From JBFHES01 sp041584015 (GTDB taxonomy: Bacteria > Bacteroidota > Bacteroidia > Bacteroidales > M50B96), in assembly GCA_041584015.1 (NCBI GenBank), contig JBFHES010000074.1, positions 1 through 17,356 of the forward strand: a DNA stretch of 17,356 bases. The letters run 5' to 3'. Below the pieces are notes generated by a model that saw nothing but the letters and a program-made list of their open reading frames with translations, made no database searches and had not been told where the DNA came from. Both the position numbers and the translations under genes were made by a program. Of this stretch, positions 7,169-14,756 are shown piece by piece (within the stretch, counting starts at the first letter, position 1; every line of letters starts with the position of its first letter).

Positions 7169-7909
7169 ATGAAACATCATGTATTAATTCTTATAGGTAT
7201 TGTGTTAACTATTGGTTTAAAAAGTGCGCAGGCGCAATGTACACCCGATCCTAATTGTGTTGATACAGAGAATCCAGGGCAAATGTGTCCGGACACTCTT
7301 GATGATGCCTACCTAAATATTCCCTATGAAGAAGTGGTGACCATTATTCCTCCTGATAGTTTTACGCTGGGAGAAACAGTGTTGCACCTTAGTCACATAA
7401 AAATCATAAGCATTGGTAATATGCCTCCGGGAATCGACTTTGAGACCAACGCTCCCAATAATTTGTTTGCTATTGGAACAAAATATTGTGCAAAAATAAC
7501 TGGTACCCCAACAGTTGTTGGCGATTTTCAACTTGAGGTAAATATAAAACCGTATCTCTCATTAAACGAGCCTCTGCCTTTTGTAGTAACTGATGATACA
7601 TCGCTTATGGTTACAGTTCATCTGGAACAATTGTCCATTAATGATTATAGTGGAAGCCAGTTTCAGTGCGAATTATACCCGAACCCATTCACTGATCAAT
7701 TTATGTTAGATGTGCAAGCGACAAGCAACAATACAGGTAGATTTTATTTGCACGATGCCACCGGCCGTTTGGTTCAGGAAACTGCACTTGATATCAGAAC
7801 GGGAATGAATGAGTTTATCATTAACACGAAGGAACTCCCGGGAGGAATATATTATTACCGCATTCAAAACGGAATGAAGATACTCTCAAACAAAATTATA
7901 AAGCAGTAA
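7169..7909 (+). CDS. Secreted protein with Ig-like domain and T9SS type A sorting domain
   Basis: This 246-aa exported protein has a signal peptide (residues 1-22, cleavage after AQA). The mature N-terminus is cysteine-rich (C24, C30, C40). Residues about 86-125 (PPGIDF ... ITGTPTVVGDF) resemble the putative Ig (He_PIG) fold of cadherin-like surface proteins. Residues 168-246 form a type A T9SS C-terminal domain: ELYPNPFTDQF, then LHDATGRLVQE, then LPGGIYYYRI and a final NKIIK. Such domains direct a protein across the outer membrane and are usually removed, often with attachment to a surface lipopolysaccharide. The middle region matches no family I recognise. A TonB-dependent receptor starts 7 bp downstream, suggesting a surface-exposed partner of that receptor, which is inference from position only. 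Confidence 0.85.
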   Translation: MKHHVLILIGIVLTIGLKSAQAQCTPDPNCVDTENPGQMCPDTLDDAYLNIPYEEVVTIIPPDSFTLGETVLHLSHIKIISIGNMPPGIDFETNAPNNLFAIGTKYCAKITGTPTVVGDFQLEVNIKPYLSLNEPLPFVVTDDTSLMVTVHLEQLSINDYSGSQFQCELYPNPFTDQFMLDVQATSNNTGRFYLHDATGRLVQETALDIRTGMNEFIINTKELPGGIYYYRIQNGMKILSNKIIKQ

Positions 7910-7916
7910 ACATCTG

Positions 7917-10184
7917 ATGATCAAATTCCTGTTCTTTCAGTTAAGCCTGTTAATTACTACACTGGCTTTTTCGCAGCAAGTTGAACTTAAAGGTCTTGTT
8001 AGCGATGAGTCGAATGTTCCGCTTGCCGGTGTTCATGTGAAAATTGATAGCCAGTTAACTGCAGTAAGCAACGAAGACGGGCTTTATTCGGTAATACTGC
8101 ACAAAGGCGAACATACGGTTGCCTTTTCCTACATTGGTTTCGAAGAAGAAATATTTGATCTCAATTTACAGTCTGCGACAAAAACGCTGGATGTGACATT
8201 AAAAGCCTCGGCGCAGTTGGTAGGTGGTATAGTGGTTTCTGCCGGAAGGTATCAACAGAACCTGAACGAGGTTCCGGTATCAATGGAAGTGATTTCTGCT
8301 AAAACCGTGGAACAGTTAAATCCGCGCACCATGGACGAAGCATTGGCATTTGTTCCTGGTGTTAGCATTGCCGACGGTCAAATAAGTATACGAGGCGGCA
8401 GCGGATATAGCTACGGTGCAGGCAGTCGGGTTATGGTCTTGGTAGATGGCTTGCCAATGTTATCGCCGGATGCCGGAGATACCAAATGGAATTTTATTCC
8501 GCTTGATAATTTAAGTCAGGTGGAGGTGGTGAAAGGTGCTTCGTCATCAACTTATGGCTCATCAGCCTTGAATGGTGTTGTAAATATTCTAACAGCTTTC
8601 CCCGGACCTAAACCGGAAACAACCATCAATACTTTTACCGGATTTTATTTAGCTCCTGAGCGAGAAGAATTAAAATGGTGGGGTGACGATTTGCAGTTTT
8701 TTACCGGAAGCAATGTTTCGCATTCACAACAAATTGGACAGATAGACCTGGTTACTTCTGCAAACCTGTATCACAATGCCGGATACCGAACGTCTAACAA
8801 CGAAGATCGTTTTGGCTATCATCTTAAATTACGCTATCGGCATCCTAAAATTAAAGGTTTAAGCTTTGGCTTAAGCTCGTCTGTTTTGTACCAGGATAAA
8901 ACTGACTTTTTTCTTTGGAAGGCTGATACAGCTGCTTACAAACAAAATGAATCCACGCTTAATCCATCAAAGGGGCATCGCTTTGTCATCGATCCGTATG
9001 TTACCTTTTATGATAAAACCGGAGCTAAGCATCAGCTAAAAACACGCTTCTTCAACTTAAAGAATAATATTGAAGGTGATGAAAAAGATAACAGTGCCGA
9101 CCTATATTTTGGCGAATATCAATACAGCAAACAGTTTAAGAATAAGCTGCGGCTAACAACAGGAACTTCCATTGCTCAATCCTACTCACATGCCGATTTA
9201 TTTGGAGATCATGCCAGTTCAAATTTTTCAATCTTTGCACAGGTAGAACAGCGTATCTTAAAACGCTTGATTTTAACAGCCGGTGTCCGCTGGGAACATT
9301 TTATTCTGGATGAGCAAAGCGAATCAACCGATCCTTTGCTGCGTTTTGGTGCAAATTACTCCATATTCGATCACTCTTTTTTGCGGGCATCTTATGGTCA
9401 GGGACATCGGTACCCAACCATTGCCGAAAAATATACCTATACAAAAGTTGGAAGCATTCAGATATTGCCTAATCCACGTATTGAGTCGGAAACAGGCTGG
9501 AGTGCAGAAATTGGATTAAAGCAAGAATTTAAGTTAAGCGATTGGAGAGCTTTTATTGATGTTGCTGCATTTGTTACAGAATATCATAACATGATGGAGT
9601 TTACATTTGGGACATTCGATTCGTTAACTTTTGTTCAGCTTTTTGATGAGATGGAGCAAATTGGTCAGCCTTTCGGTTTTCAATCGCAAAATGTTAGTGA
9701 AGCTAAAATTTCGGGTTACGAGGTGTCGTTCGGAATTGATGGACAAGTTGGAGCTTTTCCCGTTTCGATGTTGGCTGGTTATACCTTTACTAATCCTATA
9801 GATTTAAATACGGACTCAGTGTACAATTCCTGGAAATCCGGCGATAGTAATTTACTGAAGTATCGGTACAAACATGCATTTAGTTTAATAGCTAATATTC
9901 AATATAGAAGATTGGCATTGGGTGTTTCAATGCTTCACAATAGTCATATTGAAAATATCGACCGTTTTTTTGAGTTCAGCTTTGTGCTGCCTGGATTGAA
10001 AGAATATCGCGAAGAAAATAATACTGGTTTTTGGCGAACAGATTTTAGTCTGGCCTATGATGCTACCAAACAAATGACTTTATCGCTGCAATTGAAAAAT
10101 GCTCTTAATAGGGAGTATATGATCAGACCGGGAGATGTTGCAGCTCCCCGAAACATCACTTTCCAGATGCTTTGGAAAATCTAG
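7917..10184 (+). CDS. TonB-dependent outer membrane receptor (CirA/BtuB type with N-terminal regulatory-like domain)
   Basis: This is a 755-aa outer membrane gated channel for energised uptake. A signal peptide (1-19, ending AFSQ) is followed by a carboxypeptidase-regulatory-like domain (about 22-95), a plug domain (about 105-230; IVVSAGR, NPRTMDEALAFVPGVSI, RGGSGYSYGAGSRVMVLVDG, VEVVKGASSSTYGSSALNGVVNI) and a beta-barrel to the C-terminus, closing with ITFQMLWKI. IVVSAGR (105-111) sits where BtuB-like receptors carry their TonB-box-like segment. The size and lack of SusC landmarks argue for a metal-chelate, cofactor or small-molecule receptor over a SusC glycan importer; no SusD follows. The substrate cannot be read from the sequence. 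It is probably cotranscribed with the T9SS cargo gene 7 bp upstream. Its stop codon abuts that of convergent rsgA. Confidence 0.93.
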   Translation: MIKFLFFQLSLLITTLAFSQQVELKGLVSDESNVPLAGVHVKIDSQLTAVSNEDGLYSVILHKGEHTVAFSYIGFEEEIFDLNLQSATKTLDVTLKASAQLVGGIVVSAGRYQQNLNEVPVSMEVISAKTVEQLNPRTMDEALAFVPGVSIADGQISIRGGSGYSYGAGSRVMVLVDGLPMLSPDAGDTKWNFIPLDNLSQVEVVKGASSSTYGSSALNGVVNILTAFPGPKPETTINTFTGFYLAPEREELKWWGDDLQFFTGSNVSHSQQIGQIDLVTSANLYHNAGYRTSNNEDRFGYHLKLRYRHPKIKGLSFGLSSSVLYQDKTDFFLWKADTAAYKQNESTLNPSKGHRFVIDPYVTFYDKTGAKHQLKTRFFNLKNNIEGDEKDNSADLYFGEYQYSKQFKNKLRLTTGTSIAQSYSHADLFGDHASSNFSIFAQVEQRILKRLILTAGVRWEHFILDEQSESTDPLLRFGANYSIFDHSFLRASYGQGHRYPTIAEKYTYTKVGSIQILPNPRIESETGWSAEIGLKQEFKLSDWRAFIDVAAFVTEYHNMMEFTFGTFDSLTFVQLFDEMEQIGQPFGFQSQNVSEAKISGYEVSFGIDGQVGAFPVSMLAGYTFTNPIDLNTDSVYNSWKSGDSNLLKYRYKHAFSLIANIQYRRLALGVSMLHNSHIENIDRFFEFSFVLPGLKEYREENNTGFWRTDFSLAYDATKQMTLSLQLKNALNREYMIRPGDVAAPRNITFQMLWKI

Positions 10185-11117
10185 TTAGTATCCAACCCGG
10201 TGTTTGTCGTTTTCGTCGTAATATAGTTTTATGTAGTTCTCGTAGCGCTGTTCGCTAATCTCACCTTCTTCAACAGCAACTTTAACAGCACATTTAGGTT
10301 CGTGTGTGTGCGTGCAGTTATTATATTGACAGTTCGCTGATTCTTCAAAAATCTCACGAAAGAAATGAAAGATCTCCTCGCGTTGCATATCAATAACTCC
10401 AAATCCTTTTATGCCGGGTGTGTCAATTACAAATCCGCCATTGTTTAGTTCAAACATTTCGGCAAAGGTAGTGGTGTGTTTTCCCTTGTTATGATAATCA
10501 GAAATCTCATCTGTGCGTAGATTCAAGGTTGCATCAATGGAATTTACCAAAGTTGATTTTCCCACACCTGAGTTGCCTGCAAAAACACATATATTGGCGG
10601 CTATTAATTCCTTAATTTTCCCGACATCAGATTTGTTTAACGCTGAAATGCTATGGCATGGATATCCTATTTTTTCATAGATAGCAATCCAGTCGTTCAT
10701 TTGTTTTAATTGCTCATCGTTGTAGCGGTCGGTTTTATTAAAGATAATATGTACCGGAATTCGATAGGCCTCTGCACTTGCTAAAAATCGATCGACAAAG
10801 CCGGAGTGGGTTGTTGGGTAAGCAATTGTAATTACCAGAAAAGCAATGTCGATGTTTGCAGCAATTATTTGCGATTCCTTGGATAAGTTGGATGCCTTAC
10901 GAATAATGTAGTTTTTTCGCTGTATAATTTCAGTAATTAAACCAAACTCATCCTCCTCAACACGTACCTTAACTTTATCGCCAACCGCTAGGGGATTGGT
11001 TGTTCTAATACCTTTGATTTTGAATTTCCCTTTAAACTTACAGTCAATAGTAACACCTTTATCTAAGCGCACTTTGTACCAGCTACCGGTCGATTTTATA
11101 ATGATACCTTCTTTCAA
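10185..11117 (-). CDS. rsgA: Ribosome small subunit-dependent GTPase RsgA
   Basis: RsgA is a circularly permuted GTPase that checks and matures the 30S subunit. The 310-aa product shows, in order, an N-terminal OB-fold (about 1-68), the permuted G motifs G4 NKTD (127-130), G5 SAL (158-160), G1 GNSGVGKST (181-189), G2 GKHTTT (212-217) and G3 DTPG (232-235), and a C-terminal zinc-binding motif with C263, C268, H270 and C276 (Cx4CxHx5C). The start is TTG (11117-11115): it gives the typical N-terminus MKEGIIIKSTGSWY and an in-frame stop lies just upstream. An AAGGAG sequence sits only one base before the TTG, closer than usual. It is a single-gene unit, convergent with the receptor gene and divergent from the sigma factor gene. 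Confidence 0.96.
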   Translation of the reverse strand: MKEGIIIKSTGSWYKVRLDKGVTIDCKFKGKFKIKGIRTTNPLAVGDKVKVRVEEDEFGLITEIIQRKNYIIRKASNLSKESQIIAANIDIAFLVITIAYPTTHSGFVDRFLASAEAYRIPVHIIFNKTDRYNDEQLKQMNDWIAIYEKIGYPCHSISALNKSDVGKIKELIAANICVFAGNSGVGKSTLVNSIDATLNLRTDEISDYHNKGKHTTTFAEMFELNNGGFVIDTPGIKGFGVIDMQREEIFHFFREIFEESANCQYNNCTHTHEPKCAVKVAVEEGEISEQRYENYIKLYYDENDKHRVGY

Positions 11118-11243
11118 ACTCCTTGAATTTTATGTGGGCAAGATAAATATTATTGAATCAATTTAAACAATGAATAATAAAGGTGCTGCTTTTTACATTT
11201 ATTATAGGCAGGGTTTGCTTTGCTGGCTGTTCGAAAGTACGAA

Positions 11244-11275
11244 TTGCTTACCTTGTGAAATAAATATTAAGTTTT
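11244..11275 (+). promoter_or_regulatory. Putative promoter of the sigma factor operon
   Basis: TTG (11244-11246) and TAAGTTTT (11268-11275) are separated by 21 bases and fit the Bacteroidota -33/-7 pattern (TTG, TAnnTTTG) with one mismatch in the -7 box. A start near 11282 would give a leader of about 57 bases. The surrounding 220 bp between rsgA and the sigma gene show no convincing gene. Confidence 0.3.
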
Positions 11276-11338
11276 TTTATGATGCCAGACAACGAAAATT
11301 TAGTGAATATTGTCTTTTACGAAATTGCTTAAGGATAA

Positions 11339-11890
11339 ATGCTCAACGACCAACAGTTAATAAAAAAGTGCCTCGCAAAAGAGGATGGTTCATTAGATGA
11401 GCTTTATCGGAGATTTTCTCCCAGACTTTTTGGAATATGCATACGATATTCAAAGTCTAAAGAGGAAGCCGAAGATTTATTGCACGATGGATTTATTAGA
11501 ATCCTTCATCATTTAAATGACTTCAGGCACGAAGGTTCTTTCGAAGGTTGGTTAAAGCGAATAATGGTTACAACAGCAATTAATCATTATCGAAAACATC
11601 ATGGTAAAATTGTTGCCTCAGAGATGGTAACAAGAGAAGAAGACAGTGATTACTCAAACAATGTGCTGGAGCAAATGGCGGCGAAGGATATCATTCAACT
11701 GATTGATGAATTACCAGATGGATACAGGATTGTTTTTAATCTCTATGTTATTGAAGGATACAAACACCGGGAAATAGCCGAGATTTTAGATATAACAGAA
11801 AGTACATCAAAGTCGCAATTCATGAAAGCAAGGAAAGTGCTGGTGCAAAAACTTTCGAGATTAGAGCTGGAAGAGGCCTATAAACATTAG
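11339..11890 (+). CDS. ECF-type RNA polymerase sigma factor
   Basis: This 183-aa sigma-70 family protein contains only regions 2 and 4, which defines the extracytoplasmic function class. Region 2 (about 20-90) includes AEDLLHDGFIRILHHL (44-59) and the DNA-melting/-10 recognition segment FEGWLKRIMVTTAINHYRK (68-86). Region 4 (about 115-175) has LPDGYRIVFNLYVIEGY followed by the helix-turn-helix HREIAEILDITESTSKS. The linker is short and there is no C-terminal extension. The ATG at 11339 has AAGG four bases upstream. The next gene, 27 bp downstream, encodes a membrane protein whose cytoplasmic N-terminus is a plausible anti-sigma element, the usual ECF arrangement. Target genes cannot be deduced; self-regulation is likely but not shown. 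Confidence 0.93.
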   Translation: MLNDQQLIKKCLAKEDGSLDELYRRFSPRLFGICIRYSKSKEEAEDLLHDGFIRILHHLNDFRHEGSFEGWLKRIMVTTAINHYRKHHGKIVASEMVTREEDSDYSNNVLEQMAAKDIIQLIDELPDGYRIVFNLYVIEGYKHREIAEILDITESTSKSQFMKARKVLVQKLSRLELEEAYKH

Positions 11891-11917
11891 ATCGTAAAAA
11901 ATAAAGAACTTAATATA

Positions 11918-13606
11918 ATGAAAGGAGATTTACATAACAGTTTTGAAGATCAGGTTCGCAGGAAACTTGAGAACTTCGAAGAATATCCTCCTCACAATGT
12001 ACTGGAGCGAATTAAGGCCACGGCTAATGCCGGTGCTGCTGCAACTACTGTGTCACGAAAGTCGAAAGGCTTGTGGTATGGGCTGGTGACATTTGCTGCT
12101 ATACTTACAGCAAGTACTATTTATTTCTTTCCTGCCCCTGAAGAAGAAATGGTAGTGTCAACCGAGCAAGCAAGCCTGTTAATTGCTGAAACTACTACAG
12201 TTGATATTATTCCAGCGAAAGAAAGCAAAGCTGCAGCAGTAAAGAGTGATGTAGTTGTTAAGCAAACACGAAAAGCAACAAACCCTGAAATTCAAAAAAA
12301 GGCTGCACCTAAGTTGTCTCCCGAAGCAGGAGGCGATATTGAGGTTTGTGGCTTAAGTGCCAAGTTGAACGGAACACTATCTGTGCAAGGTTCGGTTGGA
12401 CGATGGAAATCGGAAAGTAAAAGTGTGAGCTTTATTTCCAATACATCAGATGATCCGGAGACAGATCCGGAGGCGACCATAAAGGTAAGTGATTACGGTG
12501 TGTATGTGGTTAAATGGACGGAATCGGTAAATAGAGCTGTTGCTTTTGATGAAATGACCATTCACTTTAAACCAGTACCAGAAGTCTCATTGGGTGAAGA
12601 CCAGGCTGTATGTGGAATTGAGTGTGAACTGAACTCAGGTGGATCGAATGGTTTTTGGAAAGGAAGTAAAGGAATAGAGGTAAGCAATCCGAATGAATCG
12701 GTTACGAAAATTAAATCAGTAGAATCAGGTCAATATAAATTAGTGTGGATAGAAAACAACGATATGTGTTCGTCAAGCGATACTATTTTACTCACATTTG
12801 TTGATCAACCAATAGCTGAAATAAAAATGGAAAGCGTCGGAGCTTGTTACTCATCTCCGGTTAGGTTGAGCTGTTTGTACCATGATGATTATTCTTATAA
12901 ATGGAATTTCGATGAGGGTGAAGTGCATAACCTTGGTAAAGAGAATTATTTAGTAACCTGGGCCGAAGGGAACAATCATAAAGTGAAACTTTCGGTTATT
13001 AATAAATCTTCGTGCGAGTCGTTTGCGGAATTGTCAATTGAACTTCCGGAAAGAATCGATGCTGATTTTGATTATAAGCTTACCGATACCAAATTACCAG
13101 CGATGGTGTATTTTACCAATCAAAGTACCGCTGTGTCAGAAACAGTCATGGTACCAGAGCAGGTAGACTATTTATGGGATTTTGGTGATGGAACTACTTC
13201 CACTGACGAACACCCGGATCACTTTTACTCCCAATCAGGAATATACGCGGTAACATTAATTGCCAGAGATATGAATGGGTGCAGCGATACGGTGGTTGGT
13301 CAACCATTCGAGTTTAAAAGCGAAACACGCGTAAGCGGAAAGCAAAAGTACTTTACACCAAATGGTGATGGCATGCATGATGTATTCAGGTTAAACTTTG
13401 AAGAGTTAACCAATTACCATTGTGTAATATTGGCTCAGAACGGAAACAAAATCATGGAATGGAGAGATCCGAGCGAAGGCTGGGATGGTAACCTAAAGAA
13501 CGGAAGTCCGGCTGATCAGGGATTGTATTATTATGTGGTACGTGGTAATAATAGAAAAGGAGAGCCTGTTGAAATACCAGGTTTGGTAATGTTACAACGA
13601 AATTAA
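11918..13606 (+). CDS. Membrane-anchored anti-sigma-like protein with Ig/PKD domains and T9SS type B C-terminal domain
   Basis: This 562-aa protein combines parts rarely expected together. Residues 1-50 are cytoplasmic, with SFEDQVRRKLENFEEYPPHN (8-27), a pattern I recognise from proteins encoded next to ECF sigma genes in Bacteroidota. Residues 51-71 are a single transmembrane helix with no evident cleavage site, followed by a Lys/Ala-rich stalk (about 80-135). Two adhesin-like Ig repeats follow, about 141-218 and 222-296, each with VCG near the start, a G-x-W strand and a G-x-Y-x-x-x-W strand. A third degenerate domain spans about 297-378. A PKD domain is at 380-460 (YLWDFGDGTTS at 418-428). 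Residues 476-562 are a gliding-motility-associated type B T9SS domain (YFTPNGDGMHDVF, GWDGN, GLYYYVV). A role as sensor and anti-sigma factor for the upstream gene is inference. Confidence 0.82.
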   Translation: MKGDLHNSFEDQVRRKLENFEEYPPHNVLERIKATANAGAAATTVSRKSKGLWYGLVTFAAILTASTIYFFPAPEEEMVVSTEQASLLIAETTTVDIIPAKESKAAAVKSDVVVKQTRKATNPEIQKKAAPKLSPEAGGDIEVCGLSAKLNGTLSVQGSVGRWKSESKSVSFISNTSDDPETDPEATIKVSDYGVYVVKWTESVNRAVAFDEMTIHFKPVPEVSLGEDQAVCGIECELNSGGSNGFWKGSKGIEVSNPNESVTKIKSVESGQYKLVWIENNDMCSSSDTILLTFVDQPIAEIKMESVGACYSSPVRLSCLYHDDYSYKWNFDEGEVHNLGKENYLVTWAEGNNHKVKLSVINKSSCESFAELSIELPERIDADFDYKLTDTKLPAMVYFTNQSTAVSETVMVPEQVDYLWDFGDGTTSTDEHPDHFYSQSGIYAVTLIARDMNGCSDTVVGQPFEFKSETRVSGKQKYFTPNGDGMHDVFRLNFEELTNYHCVILAQNGNKIMEWRDPSEGWDGNLKNGSPADQGLYYYVVRGNNRKGEPVEIPGLVMLQRN

Positions 13607-13637
13607 ACATCCTGGCCAAGGATGAGATAGATTCAAT

Positions 13638-13675
13638 AAAAAAGCTTCAGGAACAGTTTGTTCCTGAAGCTTTTT
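13638..13675. terminator. Bidirectional rho-independent terminator
   Basis: Perfect 12-bp arms GCTTCAGGAACA (13644-13655) and TGTTCCTGAAGC (13659-13670) enclose a 3-base loop. Six A precede and five T follow, so a U-tract exists on both strands. It separates the plus-strand sigma operon (ending 13606) from the minus-strand lipoprotein gene (stop at 13699) and can end both transcripts. Confidence 0.92.
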
Positions 13676-13698
13676 ACTTTTATGATGATCTTGTTCTG

Positions 13699-14145
13699 TT
13701 AATTATATACGTGCAAGGTAGTAAGCGCCGGATCATAATAAGTTCGATACCTTTTAAGCGGATAAGTCGCAGGTCCTTTCGAAACTGACCCATCAAGTAG
13801 AAAGTATTCGGAATGACAGCACATGGTATCCACCACGAATACTCCGGTTTCGTCAAGCGTAACCGAACAGTTGTCCTCTACATTATTGGTACAGGTTCTG
13901 TCGTACGCAGCGAATTCTTCGCTGTTAATGTTGTAGATAACAATCCCGTTAACGCCGCCAGATACGAAAACTGAGTTGCCCGGACTGTTTAAAGTCGAGA
14001 AGTCTGGGTCGGCAAGATTTACATAAAAATTGACGTACACATTAGGTACTACATTGTTTTTATCAGCACAATTAGTTGTAATCAACACTAATAAAGAAAC
14101 TGTTAAAAAAATCCTTAATCTCCTGAAATTATATTCTAAACGCAT
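13699..14145 (-). CDS. Rieske-like small lipoprotein with altered cluster ligands
   Basis: This 148-aa exported protein has a basic N-terminus and hydrophobic core (about 11-23) ending TTNC26, a weak lipobox (asparagine at -1), so lipid attachment is probable but not certain. The C-terminal half has a Rieske-like layout: AAYDRTC (79-85), C93, then DTMCCHSEYF (106-115) and LLDGSVSKGPATYPL (116-130), with RYRTYYD and a final LHVYN. True Rieske proteins bind a 2Fe-2S cluster through CxH and CxxH. Here the first ligand motif reads C85-T-N with no histidine, while C109, C110 and H111 occupy the second. The same family elsewhere in Bacteroidota usually reads CCGSRF at that site (from memory). Cluster binding is therefore doubtful. 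It is divergent from the gene at 14184. Confidence 0.75.
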   Translation of the reverse strand: MRLEYNFRRLRIFLTVSLLVLITTNCADKNNVVPNVYVNFYVNLADPDFSTLNSPGNSVFVSGGVNGIVIYNINSEEFAAYDRTCTNNVEDNCSVTLDETGVFVVDTMCCHSEYFLLDGSVSKGPATYPLKRYRTYYDPALTTLHVYN

Positions 14146-14153
14146 TATCTTTG
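14146..14153 (+). promoter_or_regulatory. Putative -7 box for the small membrane protein gene
   Basis: TATCTTTG is an exact TAnnTTTG match. It sits 30 bp before the ATG at 14184, beginning one base before (and on the opposite strand from) the lipoprotein gene start. Start of transcription would be near 14160. No clear -33 box is visible. Confidence 0.42.
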
Positions 14154-14164
14154 GTATTTTTGGA

Positions 14165-14172
14165 CAAAATTA
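14165..14172 (-). promoter_or_regulatory. Putative -7 box for the Rieske-like lipoprotein gene
   Basis: On the minus strand TAATTTTG matches TAnnTTTG exactly. It predicts a start near 14158 and a leader of about 12 bases before the ATG at 14145. It faces the plus-strand -7 box 11 bases away. Confidence 0.4.
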
Positions 14173-14183
14173 TAACAATTTCT

Positions 14184-14624
14184 ATGGCCGACTTCGATTT
14201 TTCAACCATTATTTATTTAATTATTATGGTGGTGTTTGCAATCCTTGGCGGAAAGCGCAAAAAAAAGCGTGGACCACAGCCGCAAGGTCAGGGTAATTCA
14301 CAAAACGCGAATCCTCTGGATTTATTGAGTAGCTTGTTTGACAACCAGCCAAAACCTGCTCATGAAATACAATATGAAAATTATGATGACACAAGTTTTG
14401 TGGAATCCGAAACAGAAATGCATCATGAAACAGAAAGTCGGGATTTTCATAAAATGAATAAAAAAGAGAAAGAAATAGATTTAGGTAGTGCTCAGGAAAA
14501 AAAGAATCCATCCGTTAATTTAGGACAACAAATTGGGGCGGAAGAGAGTGTGATAAATTTAGAGGAGTTTGATGTCAGAAAGGCCGTAATATATTCAGAA
14601 ATCTTGAATAGGAAAATTTATTAA
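14184..14624 (+). CDS. Small single-pass membrane protein of unknown function
   Basis: This 146-aa protein has an N-terminal helix (about 7-22, TIIYLIIMVVFAILGG) followed at once by a basic stop-transfer cluster KRKKKR (24-29), so the remainder should be cytoplasmic. The middle is polar and low in complexity (Gln/Asn-rich, then Glu-rich), with little predicted fold. The end, EEFDVRKAVIYSEILNRKIY, appears well defined and is recalled from similar small Bacteroidota proteins; it may be the functional or partner-binding segment. The ATG at 14184 is chosen over a TTG at 14151, which would prepend 11 residues and overlap the predicted promoter. It is divergent from the lipoprotein gene with 38 bp between the starts. 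No function is recognised. Confidence 0.8.
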   Translation: MADFDFSTIIYLIIMVVFAILGGKRKKKRGPQPQGQGNSQNANPLDLLSSLFDNQPKPAHEIQYENYDDTSFVESETEMHHETESRDFHKMNKKEKEIDLGSAQEKKNPSVNLGQQIGAEESVINLEEFDVRKAVIYSEILNRKIY

Positions 14625-14643
14625 TATGCATCTACAGCATATT
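14623..14643. other. AT-rich hairpin at the end of the small membrane protein gene
   Basis: Perfect 7-bp arms AATATGC (14623-14629) and GCATATT (14637-14643) overlap the stop codon. There is no T tract on the plus strand, so it would be at best a weak terminator or an mRNA 3'-end stabiliser. Confidence 0.3.
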
Positions 14644-14662
14644 CTACGGGCAAAAAAAGTTA

Positions 14663-14691
14663 TTGCTGGAATTTATTAATTTATATATTTA
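14663..14691 (+). promoter_or_regulatory. Putative promoter of the C-terminally truncated TonB-dependent receptor
   Basis: TTG (14663-14665) is separated by 18 bases from TATATTTA (14684-14691), one mismatch from TAnnTTTG. A start near 14698 leaves a leader of about 58 bases, very AT-rich and without a Shine-Dalgarno sequence, as is usual for strongly translated Bacteroidota messages. Confidence 0.45.
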
Positions 14692-14756
14692 CCAGTTCTA
14701 AAAATGCGATAAAAATTATTGTTAAGTTATTATTAATAAAATAGAAACGTTTCATT

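Noticed and set aside
11170..11400. Plus-strand 76-codon reading frame upstream of the sigma factor
   Set aside because: It overlaps the start of the sigma factor in another frame, has an irregular composition, matches no family and covers the likely promoter.
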